Assembly (NCBI GenBank): GCA_030562195.1
Contig: JAUJPP010000003.1
Span: 16,027,398 to 16,091,397 of the forward strand
Reading direction: 5' to 3'
From: Nipponacmea schrenckii
Taxonomy: Eukaryota > Mollusca > Gastropoda > Lottiidae
Length of the DNA: 64,000 bases
This document shows, piece after piece, positions 27,822 to 41,800 of the stretch. The translations under genes and the position numbers were made by a program. Position 1 is the first letter of the stretch. Each line of letters begins with the position of its first letter. Under the pieces are notes generated by a model. That model was given only the letters and a program-made list of their open reading frames with translations, was not told the DNA's origin and searched no databases.

Positions 27822-28297
27822 CTGACAAAATAAGGGTGCATCAGACATCATTGGGTTCTCATATTTTCCTACTTCTAATCGTAAAGGCAATTCATTTAAC
27901 ATTTTACAATTTCGAAAGTTTTAACGGGTTTATGTATCACAAAAATGTTACTTAAACTACCAATACTATGACCATACTTTCACTCCAGTGTCTAAGAATC
28001 GTAGCAACGATAGAGAAAGATTTGTGTCTTGTTTACTTATTGACAAAAGAAATGACAATATTTGAGATAATTGGTATTAAATTGTGTGGGTAAAGACTGA
28101 TAAGAATAATCCCGTTATCTTATGTTGTTACTCTATTAACCAGTCCTAATAACTCCTGGTTTTATGAAGACATTCCCATGATAAATCACCATTTACTTGA
28201 TAACCAAGACTTAACTGACAATCATAAACTTAGTCCAAGTCTTTCTGTTTTACTGCTACAAGTTCTTCCTCCAGAATAATGCTTTAAACTGGAAGAA

Positions 28298-28400
28298 ATG
28301 GTAAAGTCCTGTCAGTTGCACCTTATAGGGTTAATGGAGATTGGCAACACCATACAGCTAAAATGGGACAACCTTGTAAGGACAGTGGTTAGATGGTATT
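28298..28400 (-). mobile_element. Diverged SINE fragment
   Basis: TTGCACCTTATAGGGTTAAT, then GGCAACACCATACAGC and AAGGACAGTGGTTAG, follow in order the 61-kb SINE body (GCACCTTATGGGCTAATG, GGCAACGCCATGCAG, AGGACAGCGGCATTAG). The orientation is the same as that copy. Both ends are lost, so this is an old insertion. Confidence 0.55.
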
Positions 28401-28409
28401 TAAACTTGC

Positions 28410-31400
28410 AGCTCATCGTGATAAGTTCTCAACTCTAGTTGGCGCTTTAGTTTATGCTCAAGGTAGTCAAATAATAAGTTTAGACAGACAATGAGATTTG
28501 AATGGTATCATTTGATATACGATAGTCGCAATGATAAAATGAGGTGTATAAAACTAAGAAAGTAATAAAGACAGTTTAAGTTGAAACGAATCATTCGGAC
28601 TAAGAAAGCTGTCGACATGACAGCTAGATATTGTCTTAAACAACCATTCCACATGTCAGTATTTGTCATTCACAATAGATTTACAAGATCTAATAAACCT
28701 ATAGTACCATTCCAACCATATTTTATTAAACATTCTTTCTCTAGTTGACACACCAGTCAATCAGATGTTCCAACGATGTTTTCACTTCATTGGTTCAAAT
28801 CTTTAGACATTGATTTTAACATATAGCCATATATTATTCTTCATATAGCATGGATTTTATTGGTTTCGCACATAAATTTACTCGAAGTCAAGATTTGTAA
28901 TAAGGCGAGACGAAAGTTTATAATAATCATTACTATTTTATGTTGGAACATATTTCAATTGGACAAAATTTTGAGTGTTTATATAATAGTCTTTTAATTT
29001 TGTGGAATTCCTGTATCGTATTAAAGTCTGTGTATGCTAAAAATGTACGGATTTGAACTTTTCATTGTTTATAAGAGTCGCTAGTTTCGTTGTTTTAACT
29101 TTGTTACATCTCTTTCCATCAAAGACGTTTAATCGGGTGAAAATTTAGGTGAAAGTATGTGTACATGCACGCGATTGTTTTGTGAATCTATCGGATGTTT
29201 GAAAACTAGTTCAACAAGCAATAATAACAGATGTGTATACAGTTGTCTCTTTGATCTTTCTAAATTAAATTGTTCACTTAATTAACAATATGATGTATTA
29301 TACGACGGTTTAATATAGTGGAGATTAAAGATGACATTGTGGACCAGAATTCTATGATAGTTTTCCAACGAGGATATCCCAGTTCCAAAATGTTTAGAAT
29401 CTTTGTATGGCAGCTATTGTTTTAATAGTTTATTTACACGTGCACAATAATTACTGGTAGTGAATTCGAGCTGTTTTATAAAGACAATTAAAGTCGCATG
29501 ACAGGACATAATACAGAAAACTGTTGGGAACTTTAAAATAGTATATTTATAAAACTTGAAGTACTATAATAAAAGTATAGGAAGAATCATTCGATTGAGA
29601 AATCTCCAGACTTTACCTGTTATTTTACCTGTAATCATAGAATGGTGAATTAAGTAAGACAGATCACTGTTTAATCAAATCAAAAATTAGATAAAAGTGG
29701 ATAATTCCTAGACAAAGTTCAGAGTCTGTTGTAGAAACTGGCATTTTGTCTAGAGGAATATCGGCCGATTACCTGTGGCAAGGTGAAATATTTTATTGAT
29801 TAGTAAATGCAACTGGCAGGGCCTTTTTGTGCTCAGATACACAAAAGAACTAGGATTGGTTTCGAAAGTAGTGTAGAGCGTCGATTATTTTATTAATTTG
29901 AATGGAGGTGATATTGAGCATTACTTCCTGCTTTTCTACGTATCATATGTTTAGTAGCTTTAAACAGGTTAAGACTGCGACCAAGACTTGATTTTTTTTC
30001 TAATTATTTACATACTGTTTTAATAAGGTAGAACCTAAAGCGGAAGTGTATAAGTACAATTTATGAAATTACAAATAATACCGAGATAGATTATTATGGA
30101 GTAACTGAGAGTGAATATGTACAATAGTTTATATAAGATTATTGTCAGGTAGCTGTCTCACTTGTTGAAAGCTCTTCCTACGACTTCTTTACTAAAAGTC
30201 TCTTTGACAGTGTGATAAAAGGTGAACGATTGAAGTATCATAAAGACAATTATCAAGCTATCGCATCTTTTCAAATATGTGACATTACATTTTACAGACA
30301 TGGTTATGAGTTATTGTAGCATTATATCAACATAACAATAAAACTACGATGAATGGAAATGTTCCGTGTGCAGTTTAATTAAAATAAAGACACGGAATTG
30401 CCTGGAAATAATGACTTTTTTTAACCATTCAAATATAAGGGACAATAATCCATTAGACGGAAAGAAACTTCGGAGCAGCTTTGAAATTTATGTTCCAGAA
30501 TAAGTGAAAGTATTACTAGATTTAGAAAAGATCATCAACAGTTAAAAGATGCTTGATCTTCATATCTCTAGAGAATGTTATGATACGAATTTTCTAAAGG
30601 TCGGAGTTAAATCTGAAAATAAATAAATAAGAATTGGAACGGAATTGGAGAAAGAAGAAATTACATAAAAGATAAAACAAGAATATGATCTTTATATGAA
30701 TATTAAGATAAGGAAAAGACGAACAAATTAATAGAATTACATTTATCATTGTGAGATAAAGAACGGCAAATTCTCGGGGTTTTTTTTCTCGTTTTCTTCA
30801 ATAACTAACCAATTTATTTGTTATATTAACTTCGTCATATTCAAGTAGTATTAATATGTTATTGTGGCATACCCTATGCTCTTGACCAAAGCTGGAATAT
30901 TCTTCTTGAAGGTGAAAAACGTCTTTGTGATACTTTGTGAAATCGGTGGAAAATTGACAGCAATTATTGATCTTGCAATCATGATCATAATACTTGAAAT
31001 TGACTGTAAATTTTGAAAACATCTGTGAAGTTATGTCTGAATTTCATCTCATCAGTAAAAATAATGGTCTTGATGAGGGGATTTTATAATCCAATCTTGA
31101 CCAAACTCTGAAATTTCTCGTGGTTACTGAATGAAATTCTTTGTATGTTTTTTTTTTATTGAAAGCGATATCTAAAGGAAAGATAGTGAAGGCGTTCTGT
31201 TTCGTTGAAGAATGCACGAAAAGTTTTGTTAAGAGGAATACTGCATGATTTACTTATAGTGCTGGAAGAAATTGAAAAATATAACTAGTTTGGTGAATGA
31301 CTTGTAAACATTGTGAACTTCTATTAAAACGTTGATGAATCTGTGAATCTTCTGACTGACAAGACATCCATTTAAGATGCCTGCTTTTTTATAAGTTACA

Positions 31401-33300
31401 AAGATAAAAGTGTGGAATTATGCCGTTGGCGAATTCTATGTGAGGGATTTGAAATAAGTTTGTTATGATTTTTAAGGACCAGACATATTGGAAATTTCAA
31501 TTCACACGTAATGAAATGTTTCAGTTCTAAAGAACTGCATCCTTATATTACTGATATTTAAATTAGGCAGCAATTTCTGAAAACAGATTCATTAACCGTA
31601 AACACATTTTGATGGTACAGATTTTAGAAGCATAGTGTAAGCATAAGTAAATTTACTAATCATTAGTTAGTTTTTTTATGTGAATATATAGCCATTACTG
31701 CAATATGGCCTGAAAAACTCATTTACTGTTCGCAAACAATACTACTACAATTGAATGTTCAATTAATCTTGAATATTTAAACAAAATTCAGATGGAATAA
31801 AACAATGAATAACAGAATGTCAAGTGAAATGATGGGGCTGTATGTTCCCCCAGAAATACACTCCAGAAAGGCCCACAAGATATTGTAAGTACATTGTTTA
31901 TACATTATATAGGTATATGGATTTAGAACTGCTATGAAATTTGGTGCTAAGAATTATATAGGTTCGTCAAACCGCAACTTTTTGAAGGCAACAAGGTAAC
32001 AAGTGCAGAAAAGAGATATTACATTAAATCTTTAAATCAATATTAATTTTGTTACACGACTTCAATTTGGTTATGATATTAATGTGGATGTACATTGCTA
32101 TAAAGAATCTATTATAATTGTACGCTTTTGACATACATAACATAATACGTTCTTGGGCGCTCCTTTTTTAAAATAAATGACATCAAGTTAAGGGGATGCT
32201 CTCATAAAAAAAATATTTCTTTATAACTAGCAATTATGTTCAATACGAGATCTGGGAATAAATAAAGATCGTTGAGATTTTCTTGATTTTGCCGCAACAG
32301 TTTTTCATACCATGAGAAAGAATTTATTATTCAATAACTGTATTGACCTTGTCATATTTCTATATTAGAGTTCTATCAACAGTCACTATCCCAATGAAGG
32401 AAATGACATTAAATGCAAAAGATATATTAGTATCTTTAATGTCGATCTGAAATGGACAAAAGTGTCTACTAAGATCTCTTCATGACACATAAGTTGTTAA
32501 TTGAATGTTAGCTGTTCATGTCCAGATATGGCCTCGTTTGAATGTTGAAATGACTTACATTTCTTGAGATTCAGCAATATATAGAAAAGACATATATATA
32601 TTGATTGGACGGAATTTGCAATTTTCGTGGATTTCTTGTACTTCTGAACACTATTTCCTGAAATATCAACCCCCGAAAATGACGATTTATCATTATGGTA
32701 TGCAACCTTTTTATAAATAGGTTGGCAAAACATAGGAACTAACCTAATTATTTCTTGTCAACCTCAAATCAAGCAAAGCTGTCTTTCAACAATACTCTGA
32801 ATGACTTACATTGAACTCTGTGGAATCCATTCACATTGTTAACTTAAAACAAGGGAAATAAATTTGTCTGTAAAACTTGTATGAAAACGGTTCAGTGATT
32901 AAAGTAATAGATGTTAATAAATCAAATTGAACCAGGAAACATTATACCATATCTTGTTATAAAATATGTTAGAATACCAGTCAGTGATCGGTGGTTGTAT
33001 GGTATGATTTATATATCTGACATTGGAAAACTGTCCAGAATTGAACAATAACATTTCATTTCTGTGCACCCAGTAATATGTAATATGCAATTCACCAGTT
33101 TTAAGACTGCAACTCGAAAGAAATTCTATAGGTATATTTGATTGTTACGTATTAGAAAACGCTAGACAATAATTTCTTTTATGCCAAGACGAGTGTGGTA
33201 TTTAAGTATTTAAATAAGGATCAATGTGGTGGCTCACTATTATTATCTCACACTCTATTCTCTAGTTTTGACAGAATAACTTATTTTTTAAAGAGTATTT
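28410..33300. other. No recognised gene
   Basis: AT-rich sequence with no repeats or frames that I could support. Confidence 0.5.
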
Positions 33301-33347
33301 TAAGTAAGCGTAAGCGCAAGCGTAAGTAACCCACAGATGAATTATAG

Positions 33348-33960
33348 TATTCGCCTCTGTCTGTCGATAGAGAGCTAGTTTCATGATGGATGTCGACGAA
33401 ACTTCGTGTGTGTCTTTGTAATCATCCAAGGATTTACCCTATTAAAAATCAAACCAATCGATAAATATTTGCTATGAGTTATTACCCTTGCTTGAATTCT
33501 TTGGGGACACGAAAAAGAGCTGGTTTCTTGATGGATTTGGAAGAAATTGGTGTGAGTGTTAGTTATAACCCGAGGATGAACCCTATTGAAAATCAGACCA
33601 ATTGGAAAATATTTAATATGAGTTATTGCCCATGTTCTTGAAAACTCGTCTGCTCTGCCTTTGTTCTTGAATTCTTTTTGGTCACGATAGAGAGCTGGTT
33701 TCTAAGTGGATTTTGATTAATACTGATGTGAGTGTTTGTAATCAATCAAGGATAAACCCTATTGAAAATCAAACCAAACGAAAAGTGATTGTAATCAAAG
33801 ATAAAAGCTATTAAAAAATGTACCAGTTATTGCACTTTTATTTTGGCTTGTGTGAGTGCTGTAATAACTCAAGGGTGAAAAGACCAATCGAAAATTGTAT
33901 GGATTCTGATGAAAGTTGGTATAATTGTTCCTTATCACCCAAGGATGAAAAATCAGAAAA
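33348..33960. repeat. Minisatellite with units of about 145-175 bp, 3-4 diverged units
   Basis: Recurrent landmarks are GATAGAGAGCTGGTTTCTT (at 33366, 33512 and 33687), GTGTGAGTGTTTGTAATCA, ATCAAGGATGAACCCTATTG, AAAATCAGACCAATCG and ATGAGTTATTGCCC. Units decay toward 33.95 kb. A short run of GTAAGC/GCAAGC hexamers lies just before it (33305-33325). Confidence 0.75.
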
Positions 33961-35561
33961 TTCATTCATTTACCGATAACTCTTGTCAACCTCCCGGACA
34001 AATTGACTGCCATTATAAATGTGGGCGTATTACGAAGGCAATCGCTATTTTTATTTTTTTCAATCATGCATTCCATGTATTAAAAATTATTCCCTTGCAT
34101 ATTCTACTTATGATGTTCTACAGCTGTTGTTGGGACTTATTATTAAATTTGGTGTATTTCGAAAGAATTCCGAAATGCAGGATTTGTCGTAGGTCAAGAA
34201 AACTTTCTAAATACTTTGGCTACTTGCGACCAAGTCTCTAACATTTAGAGTCTTGTCTGTAGCTTTAATATTGAGGTATTTTAAAGTATATTGTAATGAA
34301 ATACGAGTCGATGATGGATTCCAGATCAGCTTTAACTCAATTTCTACGAGAAAAACAATTAATAGAGCACACCCATTAAATAAGTTAAATTAATTACTTT
34401 CGAATACTCCCTCTATCAGAATCACAGTAGGGAAACCCGAGAATGGAGGATTTTTTTCCCTTTGATTCTTCCAGTTATTTGGTTGAATTCCAGATTTATC
34501 CATGAGTGATCGTTGGTTTAATTTACCACAACTTCCAATCAAGATCTGACTCACAGTAATTGGAAGCATATCAGACCAAGAATGCCATATAATACGACGC
34601 TTTGTTCAAATGTAATTTACTGGTTACAAACTATTTCCCACAGTTTAAGGAAACCGCGTGGTCTTTACCACCAAGTCACAATTCCAAACCAAAGAAAGAC
34701 ATTTCGAACTATTATATTATTTCGTATTTTGTGACATTTTCCGAGTTGTCAACGATTCCCAGTGGGACTTTCCGAGGCCACTCTCTTATAATATACTAGT
34801 ATAGGTCTTTCTTATCCAGAAAATCTTCCTAAAAATGTGTTACCATTCCAGCTGATAACTCAATTCTTGGCAATGATATATTAATAAACAGGCTCTTTTG
34901 TGTACATTGTAATTCAAGATTTTTTTTCAAAATGATTTTAACTGTTTCACAGACTTAGCCCTTCATGTGTATCATGAACATATTTAGTATAAATCAGTCC
35001 TTTGAGAGAATCCGAATCGCTAAGTAATGTATATTCTACAAAGTTTCTTTTAAAAACAAGTTAATAACAGACCAAATTTTCTATTCAAATTCACTTTACT
35101 GGAATATTCTCCACTTTTTGTTTCTAAGGAGCGTAAATGATGATGTGTTTTCTATACGTTAGACTAGACTGAGTTTCCATAGAGTTTGTGTATGATAAAA
35201 TATTTGATGATAATGATGAATATGGTAGTTTTTAGACAGACAAGTTTTTTTTTTTTAAATATTGGATGTTTGTCAAACAGTCTAGCTTGATAAAACCTTG
35301 TGGATTTTTTCTGAATGATTGATTGAAAAACAAAAATATATTGACAACAGACATATGTTTTTTGGTAAATATCATAGTGATGTAGGCTTACTCTTAATTG
35401 AGACTAATATCGAGAACAATTTTGGCATGCCAAACGATTCCTCTGATTATGTATTATATGTGGAACTAAAGTTTTGATGGTTTAAGCAATGTGAAGAGTT
35501 CACGTATACGAGGTTAAGTTGTAAATGTTTACTACCTGGAAGAATATTAATTAATTATTCG

Positions 35562-35838
35562 TTTTTTAATCAACATCTGAAATGTCACATTTATAAAATC
35601 TCGGTATTAACATTAAAATTAGGTTAACGTTTTCCAAAAAGGTGTTGTGTATTAAAGACTGCTAAGGAATTTTAGTATAAATGTTCACAATTCGTTATGT
35701 TTTTTAATCAACATCTGAAATGTCACATTTATAAAATCTCGGTATTAACATTAAAATTAGGTTAACGTTTTCCAAAAAGGTGTTGTGTATTAAAGACTGC
35801 TAAGGAATTTTAGTATAAATGTTCACAATTCGTTATGT
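35562..35838. repeat. Exact 138-bp tandem duplication
   Basis: The segment starting TTTTTTAATCAACATCTGAA and ending ACAATTCGTTATGT occurs twice head to tail (about 35562-35700 and 35700-35838). I found no difference between the copies. It has no coding potential. Identity implies a very recent duplication or an assembly artefact. Confidence 0.9.
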
Positions 35839-35839
35839 A

Positions 35840-38800
35840 ACTCTAAATCAATCCACGCTTCCTGTCGAATTTCATTTGTGTCACGAACCACTGATAAACT
35901 TTTCCAACATAAATCACAGATCAAATGCGTGGGCGTATCTCAACAAATATAAATATAGAAAGAGAAAACAAAAACTCTTTGATTCTTGCTAAAATTAACC
36001 CAATGAATTCAACAGGCGTTTTCTGTTGCCAATTAATAATTCCAGTCAAAGTTGTTTCGTTTTCTGATTAACTTAATGTAACGAAAATGTATAATACCAC
36101 CCAAATTTGTACAGAACTTAAGCACGTTTTGAAGTGGTTTGTTTATAAGAGTAGAAATATATGTTGATGTATTTTATTTTTATTATTTGCTTTCTACCCT
36201 ACATTTCATAGGTACTGTAATTGTCTTGACTAGTCAATCATTTTAGTCTACGTATATGTTATTTCCTGAAGTCGTGATCTTTCTTTCAATTCAAATGAGT
36301 TATTCTGTCCTTGTGAATATATCTATATATCTTACTGCATGGGGCAGGGAAACTCATTCTTTCGACGGTGTCGCGTGCGTCAGAAGGTTAAAGCAAAACT
36401 AGTTTATATATCTCCAGCTTAAGGTAGATTATTTATAAAATGTGCTTTTCATTTAAATGGATTAGATAAATCCTGTAAAAAATTATGAATAACAGCTGAT
36501 TTGTATCATCTGTTCATTACAATCAACCTGCTGATAGAACATGTTATTTTTAACAGCTCCTTCTTTTCAATTCATATTTCATTCTTGTTCCAGTATAGAT
36601 AGATTGTTTCAATATGGCCATAAGTTACACACGTAGAGTAATTGTCTTGTTTCATTGCTGTGAATAATGTTGAATGCAAATTATTTTACATTTATTATTT
36701 ATAAAAAAGGAGTATTACATAAAGGCTTTATTTCTTCCTCAACCTACGAGAGAATATGTATTTACCATTATTGTAGGATTATTCTATTAAAAATTCCAGT
36801 GGGACTATCTGGAACACTTTCTTTCGGCATATTTACGTTTGTTCTTTAAAACATGAAGATTGTAGGCGCTTTTATACTTACTTTCATGTTAATTGCATAA
36901 TATTTCAATTATTTCTCCATATTCATATACCTCCTTGAATGAAGAGCTCTTTAATAAAATAATCCATAGATTTTCTTTTAACTTTTCATCATCCAGACGT
37001 CTCAATTGCTGCCTGAAAGTGAATTGAAACCACTAAATGGGAGTTGTAGAAGACGGCAAGAAGTTGTTGAATTGAACATGTTGTTCTATTCAGGTTTTAG
37101 TGAATAAAAACTATGATATAACTAAGCAATTTGAGACTGTACGTAATATTATTGTTGGAGTCATTAGCCAATTAAATCATGTCATTATTCTCGTCAATTT
37201 TTTACGTGATGTAATCAAAACATTATTTAAGTCATTTAGAAATGCAAATTATCTCAATTATCTTGTTCCTGAAATATTTGATTTTTTACTATTATTTAGT
37301 TTTAGATTTTTATCTTGATTTTATCCAAATATTTATCTAACATGGTTAAAAAATGGGTCATTTGAAAAGAATAGATGGAATTCCATCAATGCACAAATGA
37401 TGACAAAATACGTACGATATCAAATATAAAATGCTGGACAACAACACAGGCTTTATTTAGTAATACATATTTAGAGTTGAAGGGCTGCTTTTCAGAATGG
37501 ATACTGAAAAACTTATTTTTTCTACGGATTCTTCCCTCTCTATGTTCAGGTAGGAGAAATACGCTTGCTTAAAACCTCTTGGACATCGAACATAATCTAC
37601 GGTATGGAGTGCAGCGGAATTATCTTGTTGTAATGTTTTGTTCTTGTAGCATGAAACACATTATAGCTCTAATATTCGATAAAATCTAAAAGGATACGTT
37701 GACCAATAAAATGGATGCTTGTGAATCCAACGTTTGGTTGGAAAAGGGGGAAAGAATTGGTATGTGAATTGGTTCACCATGAACGAACTCCAATTGTATT
37801 GGATATCGTTATTTAAAAGTCTGATGGTGATATTTAGATTAAGGTTTTCTTGTGGTAAGTGATATAAACCACACAGTTCTACCAGTCTACAGGTAATAAT
37901 TGTTGACATATACAATACACCTGTAATTGTTTAGATCTTGATTGTGGGGGTGGCTGTCTGACAGTTCATAGACTCTTACAGGAATTGAAAGACGTTGGCG
38001 TTTTTACATTGAAGAAATTATCTGTCAATTAATTGTGGTTTGAGCTCCATTTTTATTAAACTGTTTAATTTGCGAGGTTGGCCAAATCTTAATCAAGCAT
38101 TAATTCACATAACTTTCATTGGAAAAGATTTTACATTGAACCTTTCCACCTGTCCCTTGCTTAAAGTGTCACACATTGAGTAAGGTTACTTCAGAATTAG
38201 ATTAATGGACGGGGTGAATCCATACTAATGAAATACCAGAGATATATGTATTTATTACCTTTTACCTTCTGGCATTGACTAACAGACCCGGTTGTTGATA
38301 ATATTTAGAAATTTGGATTGTCATTTGTTGTCAAAAATTGTGATCGGTTTCTATTCCTGTAGGTTATCGGGGTAGTAAGGTCATTTTTAATTGTAACAAA
38401 TTGGTTATCTTGTGAATCATTTCTGTATTTATTTCATATGGTTTTTCAACCTCCAGGGATCATACCTACTTTCTTGTAATATAGAATCTTAGAATTCAAA
38501 TTATTCAACAAATTAATTGGCTTACTTTAGCTCATGTCTATATAGACACTTCCCTCTTTGTCGTTGTCACATGTACAGCTTGCTTAACGTGGTGGATCGG
38601 GTATTTATTCAACTTTACCAATATAAGGATATAGATGGTATATTTCGTCTTTTTACACCAAAAGATTCCTTAATCATCACTGCCAGTATTGTTCCTTTTG
38701 CTGCATGAAACCGATTTGTATATACTTAAAAGAGCCCCTGGTACCCGAATATAGGCATCAAACTTTCGATTAAGTCTAACAACTAGATATGTCACTGGTT

Positions 38801-41800
38801 TGGCAAGGTTAAGTATGAGTCATGTGCTTATATTAATCCACCAAACCGATATTATCATTTCATTCCCAAAATTTCATGCGAACGAGGATGTGTTGGGGCT
38901 TAACTTGTAAATTGTCAATGGAGAGGTTTGTGTGCAGGGCTATGTCGGAGATCTTGGGCTGCCAGAAGCAAATGGATCATATAAATTTTGAGAGAACTTA
39001 ATTTTCATTTCAAAATAAATTTCACAGACATGACCCACCCCTTAAATACGCAATTGAGGGTTTGTGAAACACATCGTTTTAATTAACTTACAAACCACAT
39101 TTATTCCCCATGTATTTGTGTATGTTATGACCGGTATTGGTATGTTAATTGATAAAATCATGGTGATTATTGAAGTGGTTTAAACTCTGTTTCTAACAAG
39201 GTGATATTTATTACCTTCTCAATTCACATTTTAGTTGATTGGAATGCTAAACTAAATCTAGATAAATATACAGTAAAAACCTTGGACCACGGGTATCCAT
39301 TGCAATTGTCAAAATAACCTGGTCCTGGTCGTTATATGTAGCATTATGAGCACAATCTTATAAGGCGATATGAAAATCACTGATAATATTCAAAAGCTGT
39401 GGAACGATCAGAGTTGTTCATGAAACCAAATCGGTGGTTATTTCGGTATGTAAGGTACTTTTGAATATATTCTTATTGCAGGGGACGTGGATTTGTTAAG
39501 TTTGTTTGTTGGTTTTCAATTTCGTCAACTTTTTTTATAATTTAAAAGTTCAGTGCAGAAGTCAAAGTGTTAACTGGTGGTGGTGATGAAGTCATTGGAA
39601 TTCTTGAACCAATTTCTATAAACAGTGTTTATTGACCTGAGGCTAATTTACTAAATCTATTAAAATTTTTATTGATACGGCAGTTTGTTTGACTCAGTTC
39701 TAGATAACGGTCCATTGATCGGACAGCCAAATTTACTCGGTATTATTCCAATTTAATCTAATCCGCAATATTTTGACTCTAGAATTACAGTTCTATTTAA
39801 GAATTCTGGAACTCAAATATCTCGTTTTTCATGAGAATCGATGATGTTGATATCCCCCTGCTTTTAAAACATCACGACTTGCTTTTTAGTCGTTCTATTA
39901 GAATAGACTATCATATAACATGCAATAATTTAGTTGAGCTTAAATGATGGAGTCCCAATCAAGATTTCCTAAATAAAGTGTTTCAATGTCCACTTGTTGT
40001 GGAGGTGGGAGTATTGACGTTTTGAAACACTTGTGCTTGTGTTGCATATGAGCTATCGAAAAAAAATCTCCAATCTTAATACAGTGGCAGCCATTGTAAT
40101 TGATATAGGGCAAACAACTAGGTGGCAGAAATCAAGCTTTGTTACTTTGTATGAATAATTGAAAAGCTTAATTTTAGATATAATGCATTTTCAAATCTTG
40201 AGTTATCAAGCTTCTTGACATTGGTTTTGATTTTATCCCTGTGTTTAAAAGTTTCCAGAATACCTTTTTGTTCCCAATGATCTTTTTGAATATGAGGTCT
40301 TCTTCATACCTACACTACCTGATTGTATTCTGCGACCAAGACTATAGAACACAGTGTCTATTATGTAAAGTTACACCTTATACTCCATATACTTAGTAGA
40401 ATTTTTTTTTTGCTACTTCAGGAACGATTTCGTTGATCCGAGTGAACGTGATCTCCAAGTGGAGGACATTTTGTCAACCAATCGTGTATGTTGTTATAAC
40501 CCCATTGTCAGATATCCTTTGACGAAATCGAGATGAAATCTGACATTGTGAGCATGGATATTATAATCAAGAACTCCATTTCAACTTGAATGATTTCTCA
40601 TGTTAATTCCATCTGAATCGTTAACAGAAACAATGCATTTTAAATCTTGAAGCAAATCGATGTGGATTGGTCGAATCAGATGTTAAGAAATTATAACCTG
40701 ATTCTATCTCAAATATCTGAATATAATATTGTTTCATTGCATAGATTATATTCGGAATTAATACAGTCAAAGTTATATTGCCTTTACATGTATTTGCTTA
40801 TATAGTGCTGAAATTTCGAATATTTTTCATAGCATTCCGTGACAAGAGAATAACTTGTGATTGAATATCATCTTAAACTTAAAGGAATAGTATACTTTTC
40901 CGCCTTTGTCAGAATCCTATTTAAATGATAGGGTATTAACATTTTGGACAAAGATTTTTAACGAGTTATCGACACTAACTAAAATCATAAGCAATATACA
41001 AGTATAATTCAAAAATAATAAAAATGGACTCTTTTTTTTATAAAGATCTACACTTACATTGTCAATTTGCAACATTGTGTATCAACCTCGGTTAATGCCT
41101 TAGGTTAACAAGAAAATCACTTAGCTGTATTCCTAATTTCTATGGTAATGAGCATTGTTCTCTGTTGTTATCATAAAGTTTAACAATTAGATAAACACAT
41201 CATTGAATCATTGTTAAAATCGGGAAATTGCGTGATGGTATTGAACAGAATACGAATATCGAGTACAAAAAGAAGAATTCGTCTTCTTATACTGTATTCC
41301 ACAAATTGTTTTTAAAAGCCTATCATTATTTATGGTCCAATCTCGGGTTTGTTTAAAGGAAACAATGGTTATGGAGAATGAGAAATAATGAAAGCTGAGA
41401 CAAGAAGTCATCTTTTACAGTTAATATCAAAATATTACCAGCAATATCGTATAGTAAACTAGAATTAAATTTATAAAAGAATCAATATAGGGTCGTTCAG
41501 TCTGAAATGTTGACGTATATATTAAAATTCGTGTTAGTCTTTCAGTGGTAAAATATACAAGCCGAGTCCCTAAAATATGAGACAAAACATAAACCTTATG
41601 ACTAATTTTAAGTAAATAATGTCTCGAAGCAACATTGAGGAATCAAAAATATTGTTTCTGGTATTCCTTATAGGTCTGTAAGTTTAATTTAAAATACTAC
41701 TTTACATTTGGAAAACGGGATTGAACTTAAATATTAATTTGAAAATATTTAATGTCTAGAAAATTACATCCGAATATTAGACATGTATCAAACAGTAGAA

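Noticed and set aside
33909..34241. 110-codon plus-strand frame with ATG
   Set aside because: Its first 15-20 codons come from the minisatellite, the rest is hydrophobic AT-noise, and there is no splice or family support.
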